A stretch of DNA of 64,000 bases from an uncultured Planctomycetota bacterium (GTDB lineage Bacteria > Planctomycetota > Phycisphaerae > Phycisphaerales > UBA5793): contig CAADHA010000157.1 in NCBI GenBank assembly GCA_900696685.1, positions 1 to 64,000 on the forward strand. Reading direction: 5' to 3'. Position 1 is the stretch's first letter. Each line of letters begins with the position of its first letter. The position numbers and the translations under genes are program-made. The notes under the pieces are model-generated. The model did no database searches and had not been told where the DNA came from. It worked only from the letters and a program-made list of their open reading frames with translations. Positions 37,401-45,633 of this stretch are shown here, in pieces.

Positions 37401-40300
37401 TCGAGCAGGTACGCCGCCAGGTCGAGCGCTTCCTGCTCGGAAAGGCGGAACCGGGGCATGATGGTGTAGTCGGAGTAGTGTGCGGGGTTGCGCAGCCAGT
37501 CGTAGAGCCAGGCGCGGGCCTGGTCGCGGCTGCGGTTGTGGAGGAGTTTCGTGCCCACGGCCGAGAGTTCCGGCGCGACCTTGCTGTAGCGCTGCGGCTC
37601 GTGGGTCATCAGGTGCCAGTGCAGGCGCGTGTACTGGGCGGGCTTGATGCGAGCGGTGGGCCGGCCCGAGGCGTCAAGCGTGAAGAATCCAACGTTGTCT
37701 TCGCTCGTTTCCGCGCCGCTGAGGCCCTCGTTGGCCTCCGCGTCGGCCGCGATTCGCCGCAGCGCGCCTTCGCGGTCCAGGCCGAATCGCTCCTGGAGGT
37801 CGAACGTTACCCAGTCCAGACCCGACTCGTTCACGTTGGAATGGCAGGCAAGGCAGCCGACAGCCTTGAAGATCGCGCGGCCCGCCTCGGCGTTGCCGGC
37901 GGTATTCAGGCCCGGCGCGTCGGGCGCCGGCAGCGGTTCCGGCGCGTACCGCGGCCTGGTCGGGTCTTCTCCGGCACGAACAAGGTAGTGCGCCATCGCT
38001 GCGACTTCCGCGCGCGTTCGCCGGATGTCCAGGGGCGAGGAGTTGTTCTCGGTCAGGAAAAAGTGGGGCATGCGCGTGTTGGGGCGGAACGCCTTGGGCG
38101 CCCAGGTCCACGACGCGATCATGTCCTCGCTCAGCTTCTCCTTCACGTGCACCAGACTTGGGCCGATCTGCCGCACGTCGGGCAGGCCCGGCTGGCTTCT
38201 CAGCGTGCTCCCCAGCGAATCCACCACGTGGCAGTTGGCGCAGCCCAGTTCGGTGAACAGCAGCCGACCCTGCGTCAGCATCGGCGCGGTGCGGTCGAGT
38301 TGCAGTTCATCAGTGTGGCAGCGGTTGCACGAGGACTCGACGTACTGGAGTTCGTGCATCGGCCGCTCCCAGTAGTGAAACTGGATGGGATGCCAGCCGT
38401 AGCGCTTCTCCCAGAGGCGCTGCTGCTTGACGGCTCGAGCGAGTTCGCCGCCTCGGGCGTCGAGGTACGCCGCGGCCGTCACGCCATGCGCCTCGTTGGG
38501 AAAGCCGTGGGGATCGTCATACTTCTCCGCGTCCGCGTACCAGTGCGCGTCGTGGAACATCTCCGAGGCGCCGTGCGCATCGGCCTCGCTGTCTTCGCCG
38601 GCGGCGTGGGTGGAGGGCTCGGTCTCGGTCAGCGAGGCGAGCACGATCGTGGGCGCCGCGTCAGTCGCAGGCCCCGCCTTCACCGTGCGCGAGTTGCGCA
38701 TCGGCGAGCGCAACAGCCGCGTGATGTCCGCGTCGCTTCCGACCGATCGCACGAGGAAGTCGGGGATGAGCATGCCGGTGCGCTCGTCCACCCACACGTT
38801 CTGCGGCGTGTGAGCGGTGTGGACGAACTGAGTTTCTTCTCCCGAGCCTTCGTGGCAGCTGGTGCAGCCCATGCGCGCGATGGGGTGCTTGGAATCGGGG
38901 TCGGCATAGAGGTCCAGTTGCGGATGAGCAAGGAAGAGGCGGCTGGGATTGAGCCTCGCGCGCCCGTTGGCGGCGGATCGCTGGTTGTACTCGGCGACCA
39001 GCGCGTGGCGGTAGGCGTCGAGGAAGGCGCGGCGCTGCGCCTTGCTGAGCCGCGACTCGACGATTTCGCCGAGCCGAATGCGGTACTCGACGAGCGGCTC
39101 GTACCAGTTGCGCCATGAGGCGGGCCAGCGCCCCAGTACGGCATCGGCGACCGATCGCACATCGTCCATCGTGGAGATCGTCGCTCCGCCGCCCGATGCG
39201 GGCGTCCAGCCGGACCGGACGGGATCGTCAGCGGGCGAGGAGTCATGGATTGAGGCCCAGGCGCTGATCAGGGCGCTCTGCGCCGCGGCCAGTTCGCGTT
39301 TCGGGCCGCCGTCGTCGCTGGGCAGGGCTTCGATGGCCCGTTCCCAGAAGGGCAGGAGAGATACCGGCGGCAGGTTCGCCTTCACGACCTCGAGGACGTC
39401 GTCCTGCCGCGCGCGAGGGAGACGGTCTCGCAGCACCTGGAACTCGAGGAATCGCAGCAGCGCATCCTCCGCGAAGAAGGGGTTGTCAATCGTGACGTGG
39501 CAGGTCATGCACCTGTCGATCGTGGGCACCTGCGCGAGGTTGACGTCCGTAAGGACATCATCCACCTTCTGCTGGCGGACCTTGATGCCGGGGTTGAAGG
39601 CGTCGAGCAGGGGCTGGTTGCGAAGCCAGTTGCCGATGGAGCCGGCGAGGCCCGGCTCGAGTTGCTCGAGACGGCCGATCGCCTTGTCAAGGTCGGTGTT
39701 GATTGCCTTGATCTGTGCCTGCAGGTCGGTGATCTCGCGCTCCATTTCGCGGCGTGCGGCCTTGAGTTCCTCCATCCGCGCTTCCCACGCCTTGACTTCA
39801 TCGTCTCCCTCGCGCTTCTGCGCGCGCAGGGATTCCAGGGCGGCCTCTTCGCGCCGAAGTTCCGCCTGGTGGTCCGGCGTGCCTTCGTTGGCCTGGATGA
39901 GCGCCTTGAGGCGCTCGACGCGCTGCTCCTTGGGCGAGATGTTGCCGTCCACGAACAACTGGAGATGCTTGTTGCGTTGATCCCGCTTCGTTGCGAGGTC
40001 GGCGATCTCTTCGCCGGCGCGGATGTAATCGGGATTGCTCCGCACGACCTGCTCGACCGAGGCGAGCCGCTCCTTGAGCGCCTCGACGTTGGCCAGCCGC
40101 GCATGAAGGTCGGAGACGGACTTCTTCCATCGCGTCATCTCCGTCTCCCAGCGCACGACTTCGACCTGCGGCTGGCGGTACTCGTTGTGCCAGTCCTCGA
40201 AGACGGCGACGAGCACGGTCAGCGCCAGCATGACCGAAGACGCCGCGAAGATGATGTGAAGTCGGTTCTGGTCCCGGAACGTCTTGGTGGTGACAGGCAC
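34463..40300 (-). CDS. Giant octahaem protein ending in a cupredoxin-like domain
   Basis: A 1945-residue protein. After an N-terminal membrane anchor (residues 11-28) there is a coiled coil (40-225), then eight haem c sites: CMTCH near 263, CTSCH 477, CNRCH 657, CANCH 686, CLACH 816, CFGCH 1026 and 1246, and CFACH 1484. Acidic and Ala/Gln/Pro linkers (1500-1730) lead to a C-terminal domain whose NHNLKL and CEVHAWM motifs give a Type 1 copper ligand set (His, Cys, His, Met), followed by a Cna-B/carboxypeptidase-like beta fold. It is a large envelope electron carrier or platform. The GTG start follows GGAGGAG. Similar giants are known in planctomycetes, but this arrangement is not one I can name. 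Confidence 0.8.
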   Translation of the reverse strand: MPVTTKTFRDQNRLHIIFAASSVMLALTVLVAVFEDWHNEYRQPQVEVVRWETEMTRWKKSVSDLHARLANVEALKERLASVEQVVRSNPDYIRAGEEIADLATKRDQRNKHLQLFVDGNISPKEQRVERLKALIQANEGTPDHQAELRREEAALESLRAQKREGDDEVKAWEARMEELKAARREMEREITDLQAQIKAINTDLDKAIGRLEQLEPGLAGSIGNWLRNQPLLDAFNPGIKVRQQKVDDVLTDVNLAQVPTIDRCMTCHVTIDNPFFAEDALLRFLEFQVLRDRLPRARQDDVLEVVKANLPPVSLLPFWERAIEALPSDDGGPKRELAAAQSALISAWASIHDSSPADDPVRSGWTPASGGGATISTMDDVRSVADAVLGRWPASWRNWYEPLVEYRIRLGEIVESRLSKAQRRAFLDAYRHALVAEYNQRSAANGRARLNPSRLFLAHPQLDLYADPDSKHPIARMGCTSCHEGSGEETQFVHTAHTPQNVWVDERTGMLIPDFLVRSVGSDADITRLLRSPMRNSRTVKAGPATDAAPTIVLASLTETEPSTHAAGEDSEADAHGASEMFHDAHWYADAEKYDDPHGFPNEAHGVTAAAYLDARGGELARAVKQQRLWEKRYGWHPIQFHYWERPMHELQYVESSCNRCHTDELQLDRTAPMLTQGRLLFTELGCANCHVVDSLGSTLRSQPGLPDVRQIGPSLVHVKEKLSEDMIASWTWAPKAFRPNTRMPHFFLTENNSSPLDIRRTRAEVAAMAHYLVRAGEDPTRPRYAPEPLPAPDAPGLNTAGNAEAGRAIFKAVGCLACHSNVNESGLDWVTFDLQERFGLDREGALRRIAADAEANEGLSGAETSEDNVGFFTLDASGRPTARIKPAQYTRLHWHLMTHEPQRYSKVAPELSAVGTKLLHNRSRDQARAWLYDWLRNPAHYSDYTIMPRFRLSEQEALDLAAYLLEQKHPAYEPQHFEADEQMIDALLINLQRNAISDRAARDRLASMSLEEKQFDLGSRMIQHYGCFGCHQISGFDSALAVSANLSTYGRKDPHKLDFGFFEHIFDHQRPPQTDVWFVQREGLTEDAVKISGDAHDPLVSKRTLAWEHVPNDRRGYLHAKLHNSRIFDRSKLNVEGEMTPEGEIIYAARRDGTRRLVRREGRYVDLATGKDSGLGDADVEIRSVGEPYLKLRMPRFFMRDSEARALVAYVTSLKPPLVRGSLRNAADDPATMRARGRLMAEALNCFGCHDIENNVPNVRQYFEIRGRDGSVNYAQTQENLPNAPPRIVGNGAKTQHAWFYSFLNNVEMLRPWLEIRMPSFNLTPQETQWLVEYVAGQTTMDARLIAKHLQPVDAALTSEYDRAYRDRFKEVVASGSTAKTADELARAAAQEAVGRMLLPEPFERTRDAIVQTARAHGLYAPNLFPSRSDSPEEFARKHGQIWHDLRFLRGVYEGVDFPFQAPPIDNMTPEEFALGEKIVTDLGCFACHALGQWDKLERIFEMQNEPLPAADEEPDPYGSGEGEEEEGGGYGEDEQDPYGSDEPAQEQAPSLYDKISAPNLALTYVRLQEDYVRNWLRQPNSIMPGTKMPSLFGDTGAVSAAAGYPEETRRKFEALYGSDPEGQIDLIVRWLYAAGKRRYTVGEHLLRDEKSPTAAIDLEAFAEQRRREAEARGEAPPAQAPAQAEADPGEKNGGAEPAPTPTPAQRPELTPEQKAEDREAAVASVLNNADPATGSIAGLIAFEGPAPRRTRVRLDAACQAVSRERGLPTPLTADVVINDNGSLADVVVFIRSAPAGRNPLDGGKVINQNGCIYEPHVSTVTTGQPLEMRNSDPLNHNLKLTAEKNAGFNVAQPVMGMVHRQVFNAPEMGMRLKCEVHAWMNALIYVFDHSYHAVSDGRGVYRIAGLPPGQYEVVFHHPILGESTQNVTVEAGKAVRADATFKR

Positions 40301-40517
40301 GAGGAGGCTCCTCCAGACTCAGCAGCCGCGCATCGACCCCGGCGGGGGCAGCCTGTCCACGCTGGCGGCCCGATTCGGGCGGGCGCAAGTGGAGAACAGG
40401 CGCCGGGGGCGGCAAGTATATTGACGGCCTTCCCTTACTCCAAAGGGGTGAAGCCTGAAATCGTGAAAAAACGTACGAGCGATCCGATCCCGTCACGCCT
40501 TCCGCAGGAGCCCCTCC

Positions 40518-41183
40518 ATGACCCGACCCGTTTCGCCGCCGATGATCCCGTATGTTCCCTCTCGGCAGCATATCGACGCCATCGACGCCTCGCGCTCGTT
40601 TCTGGAGGTGATGGCACAGAGGCGATCGGTCCGCGCCTTCAGCGATCGTCCGGTCCCGCGCGAGGTGATCGAGAATCTCATTGCCGTCGCGGGCACTGCC
40701 CCGAGCGGGGCGAACAAGCAGCCGTGGCGCTTCGTGGCTGTCAATGATCCGGCGCTCAAGCATGAGATCCGTCTCGCGGCCGAGGCAGAGGAGCGCGAGT
40801 TCTACACGCGGCGGGCGTCGCGCCGCTGGCTCGACGACCTTCACGCCCTGGGCACGGACGAGCACAAGGAGTTCCTCGATACCGCTCCCTGGCTCGTGGC
40901 CATCTTCAAACTCGTTCACACAGACGATGGGGGTCAGGTGTACTACGTCGAGGAATCCGTCGGCATTGCGGCCGGGGTCTTCATCACGGCCGTGCATCTC
41001 GCCGGGCTGGTTACACTCACTCACACGCCCAGCCCGATGAAGTTCCTCGCGCAGATTCTGCATCGGCCCGCAAACGAGCGGCCGTTTCTGCTGCTACCCA
41101 TCGGCTATCCGGCGCCGGAATGCAAAGTGCCGGACATCACGCGCAAGCGCCTTGGCGAGATCATGGTCGTCAATCGGAGCTGA
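40518..41183 (+). CDS. Nitroreductase-family flavoprotein
   Basis: A 221-residue FMN enzyme. RRSVRAFSDRPVPREVIENLI near residue 35 and the FMN-binding APSGANKQPWRFVAV near 61 are typical, with VGIAAGVFITAVHLAGL near 147 and the dimer segment PFLLLPIGYPAPEC near 187. The motif and the long middle loop look closest to the iodotyrosine-deiodinase/BluB-like branch, so dehalogenation or nitro-group reduction is possible; the substrate is not determined. It diverges from the giant cytochrome gene across 217 gene-free bases. A weak hairpin (TCAGGT/ACCTGA, 41230-41245) follows it. Confidence 0.87.
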   Translation: MTRPVSPPMIPYVPSRQHIDAIDASRSFLEVMAQRRSVRAFSDRPVPREVIENLIAVAGTAPSGANKQPWRFVAVNDPALKHEIRLAAEAEEREFYTRRASRRWLDDLHALGTDEHKEFLDTAPWLVAIFKLVHTDDGGQVYYVEESVGIAAGVFITAVHLAGLVTLTHTPSPMKFLAQILHRPANERPFLLLPIGYPAPECKVPDITRKRLGEIMVVNRS

Positions 41184-41821
41184 TCGGAAGACGTCGATGG
41201 ACAGCGCGATCGCGCGCGGATCGCTTACATCAGGTCAATACCTGATTCGGTGTTTCTGTGCAGCCAAAGCGGTTGGGCAAGTGACTGAGGCGCTGCCGCT
41301 TCGGCGTTGACTGGGGCTTTGCAGAGATGCCTGGGCCCAAAAACGGAAGGAACCCGATCCGTGGCAAATCGGGTTCGCGTCCCGTACCGTGTCTCTTTCC
41401 CCGCCGCGCTGTCCGGCGATGCTCGTGGGTAACACCCCCGGACAGTGTCCCGTGCGGCGGGAACGGCTTTTCGGCGTCGGCGCTGCGTGTGGCTGCCCTC
41501 AGGGGAAGGGGGATGGCAGCGCCTGATCGCCAGCGGAATGTTCGCACAAGGGCGGCGAGCGGTTCCTCGCGTTTTCTCTTTTCCGGCGGCGGCGCGCAGC
41601 GGCGGTGATTCGGGCCGTCGGCCGTTCGTTCCCGCGCCCGCAGCGAGGTATACTCCCTAGATAGAAGTTGCGGCTGGTCCTTGTGGCAGGACCATGAAGC
41701 GATCACGCTCTGCAGCGGGGCGCTTGGGCCCAGAGACAATCCGGTGCGTCACGTCTGCTCGCCGACTGGCTGCTGCCCACTGCTCTCCGGGATGATCACC
41801 CGGTGACGGGAGGACTCGACC
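41184..41821. other. Gene-poor segment with strong stem-loops, possible small RNA
   Basis: No convincing coding frame lies in these 638 bases. Two structures stand out. At 41401-41460, CCGCCGC/GCGGCGG (outer) and CTGTCCGG/CCGGACAG (inner) form a two-part stem. At 41350-41376, GAACCCGAT/ATCGGGTTC forms a nine-base stem followed on the minus strand by CTTCCGTTTTT. Near the plus-strand gene is TATACT (41649-41654), a possible -10 box, followed by a small GGTCCT/AGGACC hairpin. I could not match this to tmRNA, RNase P, SRP RNA or 6S RNA. Confidence 0.4.
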
Positions 41822-42550
41822 ATGCGGGAAAAGCGCAACGCTCTTCTTGTTCTCTTCGTCTTCATTTTCTTCGGATGGGCCTTCTGGGCTTGGTTCATGG
41901 CAGGGCCGGAGACCGCGGGCCGCACCGAGCAGCGCCTTGCGGCGACGGTTCTTTTTCTCGCGGTCAGCGCCATCCTCTGCTGGGCCTTGTGCTTCGAGGA
42001 CAAGCTCCCGGACACGCTCGGCAAGTATGCCGGAGGACTCTACTACGAACAGAACGGTCTCTGCTTCATCCCCGTCATGCGCAAAGAAGGCGAGCAGGCC
42101 TTCATCCACATCTACTTCGAGAACCGCTTCGAGAACGACTGCAACGCGATCATTCACATGCGCCCTCCGCCTGAATCGATCCAGCACCGGCCCGACGCGG
42201 CGGACATTCACTTCTCCTTCTCCTGCCCCGGCGGCGGAGTGGGAGTGATCCAGCAGCCCGTGGCGGTGCATCCCCGCCTGCAAGGCTCGGTCGTGGACGT
42301 GCTGCTTGCGGCCGCGGTCAACTATCCGCACAGCCAGGGCGAGCAACTTCGTTCGCAGAAGGGACTGCCCTGCGGGACGTTCCACGTGGATTGGGGCGAG
42401 ACCTTCCGGACGGGATCGCACGAACTTTCCGGCGAGATCGACCTGGTCGATCCCGTGATGATCCATCTGCCCGTTCCGCGCAACGTGACCAATCGCATCC
42501 GCCGGGGCCAGCAGTGGCGGCACCAGATCTTCTCACGTTACGAGAAGTAA
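41822..42550 (+). CDS. Membrane protein of unknown function
   Basis: A 242-residue protein with two N-terminal membrane helices (residues 7-27 and 38-58) and a soluble C-terminal domain. No motif links it to a known family. The soluble part has regular beta-strand-like alternation (FIHIYFENRFENDC, VDVLLAAAVNYPHS). GGGAGGA precedes the ATG. The candidate -10 TATACT lies about 170 bases upstream. Function unknown. Confidence 0.65.
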   Translation: MREKRNALLVLFVFIFFGWAFWAWFMAGPETAGRTEQRLAATVLFLAVSAILCWALCFEDKLPDTLGKYAGGLYYEQNGLCFIPVMRKEGEQAFIHIYFENRFENDCNAIIHMRPPPESIQHRPDAADIHFSFSCPGGGVGVIQQPVAVHPRLQGSVVDVLLAAAVNYPHSQGEQLRSQKGLPCGTFHVDWGETFRTGSHELSGEIDLVDPVMIHLPVPRNVTNRIRRGQQWRHQIFSRYEK

Positions 42551-42588
42551 GGGTGCGACTTGCCATCGGCCGACGGGCGGCCGACACT

Positions 42589-44322
42589 ATGCCCATGAAC
42601 TGGGCAACTCCTTCCTCTCGTCGTGGCCTGGCGCGCCTGATGGCCCTTGCCGCCGTGCTGACCGTGGCCTCGTGCCGGCAGGGGGTGCTGCCGCCCCTGG
42701 CGGACGATGCGGAGGTGCGCGGCGCCTCTCCGGGTCAGGCGCCGGCGATCATCGACGCGGCGCCGCGCCGCGTCGAGGCAAGGACGATCACCATCGACGG
42801 CCGGTTCGAAGACTGGTCCGGCCTTCCGGCCGTCGGGCGCGGGCGCTCCATCTACAACGAGAGCACGATCCTGAGCCTGGGCCGCGTCTGGGCGACGTTC
42901 AACGATCGGTGGGTCTACCTGCGCGTTGAACTCGGCCGGCCGGTGAACGTGCAGGGACTGACGGGCACGCTTACGCTCCAGATCGACGCGGATGGCAACC
43001 CGCTCACGGGCGATGTGCGCGTCGCCGGTGAGGGTGAGAGCGCTCTTGGCGGAGTGGATTTCGAGGTGCATTTCTCGCCGCGGCGGTCCGACGGGGGCTT
43101 TGGCGGAGTGGCGGCCGAGGTCGTGGAGGCGGGTCTGCCGGTCGTCCCGGCCAATCCCTACTGGTTCGGCGCCTCCTTCGCGCCGACCTTCGCGCACAGC
43201 GAGATCGAGATGCGCCTCAGCCGCGGCGTGCTGATCCCCGGCGCGACGGTGATGCCGTTCGTGGGGTCCCATTTTGCGGCGCGCCTGGTTTTCAGCGATG
43301 AGACCGGCTCGATCATCGACCGCACCGGACCATTCGCGATCGCCCTGGCGCCGATGCCGCCCGTGCACACGGTTCCGGAACATACGGGCGCGCCGCGTGA
43401 CGCAGGGCCGGCCGCCGAGGGAGAGCCAGAGCCGCAGGCGCACTTGGCGGCCGGCGAAGCAGAGGAGACGGACGCGGCGCCACAGCCCGAGGCCGCGCCC
43501 CCCCGGGCAGGGAGGATTGCGCGCCGCGACGGGCGCGACATCCGCGCCGTCTCGTGGAATGCCTTCGACGGCGCGATCTTCACTGGGGGGGGGGCTGCCG
43601 AGCGGATTCTGCGGGCGCTCGATCCCGACGTGGTCTGCTTCCAGGAACTCGGGGCCGACGCGAGCGCGGCCTCGCTCAAGGCGTGGCTGGAAGAGCACGT
43701 GCCTTCGGCGTACGGATGGGAAGCGGTGGTCGTGCCGGAACACCGGGTGGGCGTGGCGTCGCGCCTCAGCGCCGTCGCGGCTCGTACGCCGGCCGACGAC
43801 CCTTCGGCGGAGCGCCCGCTGCGTGCGGCCAGCCTGCTCGTGGCCGCGGCCAATCGGCGCGTGCTCGTCACCAGCGTGCATCTCAAGTGCTGCGGGCGCC
43901 TCGGCGATGCCAGCGATCAGCGGCGCATCGAGGAAGCCGAGGCGCTGCGGCGCCTGCTCCGCGCCGGCCAGTTCGATTTCTCCCCGTCGGGACTGCTCAT
44001 CATGGGCGACCTGAATCTTGTCGGCTCGCACGAGCCGCTCGACATCATTCGATTCCAGAACGACCTCAACGCGACCGACCTTCTCGTCGTCGAGCCGATG
44101 GTCCTGGGCGACGAGACGAACATCACGTGGCGCAATCCCGCACTCCCGTTCCTTCCCGGCCGACTGGACTACGTTCTGATCTCCGACGCCGTGCTCACGG
44201 TCTCCCAGTGCTTCATCCTCGACACGGAGCATCTTGACAGGGAAACGCTGGGCGGCCTCGGGTTGGAGCGTGAAGACTCGCGCGTGTCGGACCACCTTCC
44301 CGTCGTGGTAGACTACCGCTGA
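42589..44322 (+). CDS. Lipoprotein with DOMON/CBM9-like domain fused to an endonuclease/exonuclease/phosphatase domain
   Basis: A 577-residue product with a lipobox VASC at residue 26-29, so it is likely a lipoprotein. Residues 60-290 resemble the CBM9/DOMON beta-sandwich (TITIDGRFEDW, NDRWVYLRVELG, LTLQIDADGN), usually a binding domain. After a Pro/Glu/Ala linker, residues 320-577 are an EEP-family hydrolase (DNase I/sphingomyelinase-like) with SWNAF, CFQELG, MGDLNLVG, LDYVLIS and SDHLPVVVDY. The substrate could be nucleic acid or phospholipid. A run of ten Gs (43585-43594) sits in the hydrolase domain. Confidence 0.75.
   Translation: MPMNWATPSSRRGLARLMALAAVLTVASCRQGVLPPLADDAEVRGASPGQAPAIIDAAPRRVEARTITIDGRFEDWSGLPAVGRGRSIYNESTILSLGRVWATFNDRWVYLRVELGRPVNVQGLTGTLTLQIDADGNPLTGDVRVAGEGESALGGVDFEVHFSPRRSDGGFGGVAAEVVEAGLPVVPANPYWFGASFAPTFAHSEIEMRLSRGVLIPGATVMPFVGSHFAARLVFSDETGSIIDRTGPFAIALAPMPPVHTVPEHTGAPRDAGPAAEGEPEPQAHLAAGEAEETDAAPQPEAAPPRAGRIARRDGRDIRAVSWNAFDGAIFTGGGAAERILRALDPDVVCFQELGADASAASLKAWLEEHVPSAYGWEAVVVPEHRVGVASRLSAVAARTPADDPSAERPLRAASLLVAAANRRVLVTSVHLKCCGRLGDASDQRRIEEAEALRRLLRAGQFDFSPSGLLIMGDLNLVGSHEPLDIIRFQNDLNATDLLVVEPMVLGDETNITWRNPALPFLPGRLDYVLISDAVLTVSQCFILDTEHLDRETLGGLGLEREDSRVSDHLPVVVDYR
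43585..43594 (+). repeat. Ten-G homopolymer inside a coding region
   Basis: Ten consecutive G residues encode a Gly run in the EEP hydrolase domain. Long G runs can slip in replication and change frame. Nothing else shows phase variation here. Confidence 0.9.
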
Positions 44323-44375
44323 TGATCAGCGGCACGAGACCGGGGGCCTGATGCGTGCGGCAAGAGAAAAGAGGA

Positions 44376-44400
44376 GCCGCCGGCCATGGAGACCGGCGGC
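44376..44400. terminator. Bidirectional terminator between convergent genes
   Basis: GCCGCCGG and CCGGCGGC form an eight-base-pair stem with a nine-base loop. It lies between the convergent EEP lipoprotein gene and the thioredoxin-like gene. On the minus strand CTCCTCTTTTCTC follows; on the plus strand TTTGAGA follows. Confidence 0.7.
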
Positions 44401-44430
44401 TTTGAGATGATTCATGATGCGGCCGGCGGA

Positions 44431-45492
44431 TCAGCGCTCGCTGATCTTCTTCATGAACTCCGCGTCGGCCTCGTAGGCGGCGATGAGGGCAGCGGCCTCC
44501 TTCGCCGCCGCGGTCCCCGGGAAGTCCTTGACGATTGCCGTGAGGCGTTTGTAGGCCATGACGTGCTCACCCTCCGCGGCCTGGACCTTGGCTCGCTTGA
44601 GCATGTTGTCGGCGCGGGCTTCGATGGTCTCATTGCGCTTGGAGGCGAGCACTTCCGGATCGGCCTCGAGGCGGCGGAGTTCCGCGGCCGCCCTGTCTGC
44701 GATGGGCAGGCCCTTGAACTCCGTCGAGACGCGCGTGAGCGCGGCGATCGCGTCGCCGTAGTTCTTCGCGCGGGCCGCGGCCATGGCGCGGTCAAAGTCA
44801 GCCTGGGCGAGAGGAGTGAGACGGTTCACGATCCCGTCGTAGCGGGCGCGGTGTCCTTCGCGCGCGTCGAGAGACTTGAGATCGACGCGGCGCAGTTGCT
44901 TGACGGCTCCCTGGTTGTCGCCCTTGAGCAGAGACGCCTCGATGCCGGCGAAGACCTTCTCGTTGTGGTCCGGTCCGCCGCCGAGCATGCGCGTGGGGGG
45001 ATTGCTGGCGATGAGTTTCTCGAGTTCGCGGTCCAGGCCGTTGCGGGGGTGACCGATCCAGCGGACGGTCCCGGTCGGATCGATGAGAACGGAGTGGGGA
45101 ATCCCCTGCACGCCGTAGGCCTGCTGCGTCTCCTTGCCGCCCGCGGCGACGAGGTACTTCATGCCGCGCTGCTTGACGACGGGGGCGACGACGCTTTCGG
45201 GCTCGTCGCTGATGCCGACGAGGAGGACGCCCTTGTCCTTGTACTTCTCGTGAATTTCGTTGAGGTGCGGAATGCTGGCGATGCACGGCCCGCACCACGT
45301 CGCCCAGAACTCGGCGATCACGATGTGCCCCTCGAGGTTGTCGAGTTCGACCTCGAACTCGTTGTTGAACAGTTTGGCGACCTTGAGCGGCTTCATCTTC
45401 TCGCCGACGTTGACCTGCGCGAGAGCCGGGGAGGCCAGTGCGGCCGCGAGGCTCAAAGCGACGAATCCGGATACCAGTCGTTTCATGTTCAT
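44431..45492 (-). CDS. Secreted TlpA-like thioredoxin with C-terminal helical repeat region
   Basis: A 353-residue exported protein: signal peptide (1-25, ending ALA), a TlpA/ResA thioredoxin domain (26-165) with the redox motif WATWCGPC and cis-proline motif GIPHSVLIDP, then about 180 mostly helical residues with TPR-like regularity. Such proteins reduce apocytochrome cysteines before haem attachment, which would fit the many haem proteins in this window, but a CcmG-type Glu is not obvious. The ATG at 45492 follows AAGGAG. A terminator lies just downstream. Confidence 0.82.
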   Translation of the reverse strand: MNMKRLVSGFVALSLAAALASPALAQVNVGEKMKPLKVAKLFNNEFEVELDNLEGHIVIAEFWATWCGPCIASIPHLNEIHEKYKDKGVLLVGISDEPESVVAPVVKQRGMKYLVAAGGKETQQAYGVQGIPHSVLIDPTGTVRWIGHPRNGLDRELEKLIASNPPTRMLGGGPDHNEKVFAGIEASLLKGDNQGAVKQLRRVDLKSLDAREGHRARYDGIVNRLTPLAQADFDRAMAAARAKNYGDAIAALTRVSTEFKGLPIADRAAAELRRLEADPEVLASKRNETIEARADNMLKRAKVQAAEGEHVMAYKRLTAIVKDFPGTAAAKEAAALIAAYEADAEFMKKISER

Positions 45493-45633
45493 CTCCTTGG
45501 ACGTGAGTGGGACGGGATGCGGCCGAGGGCCCGGCGGCTCAACCCGCCCGGCACATACATGAGTATACTGACGAAACCCCTTCGGGTTGGACTGATTCCC
45601 GAAAGTCTTCCGCCGATTAATGGGAATAGTACC

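Noticed and set aside
36407-39118. 903-codon plus-strand frame antisense to the giant cytochrome
   Set aside because: The opposite strand has eight CXXCH motifs and a cupredoxin site in one frame; the plus frame has no recognisable domain.
41371-41388. GGGTTCGCGTCCCG resembling a tRNA T-arm
   Set aside because: One stem pair is mismatched and no acceptor, D or anticodon arms fit around it.
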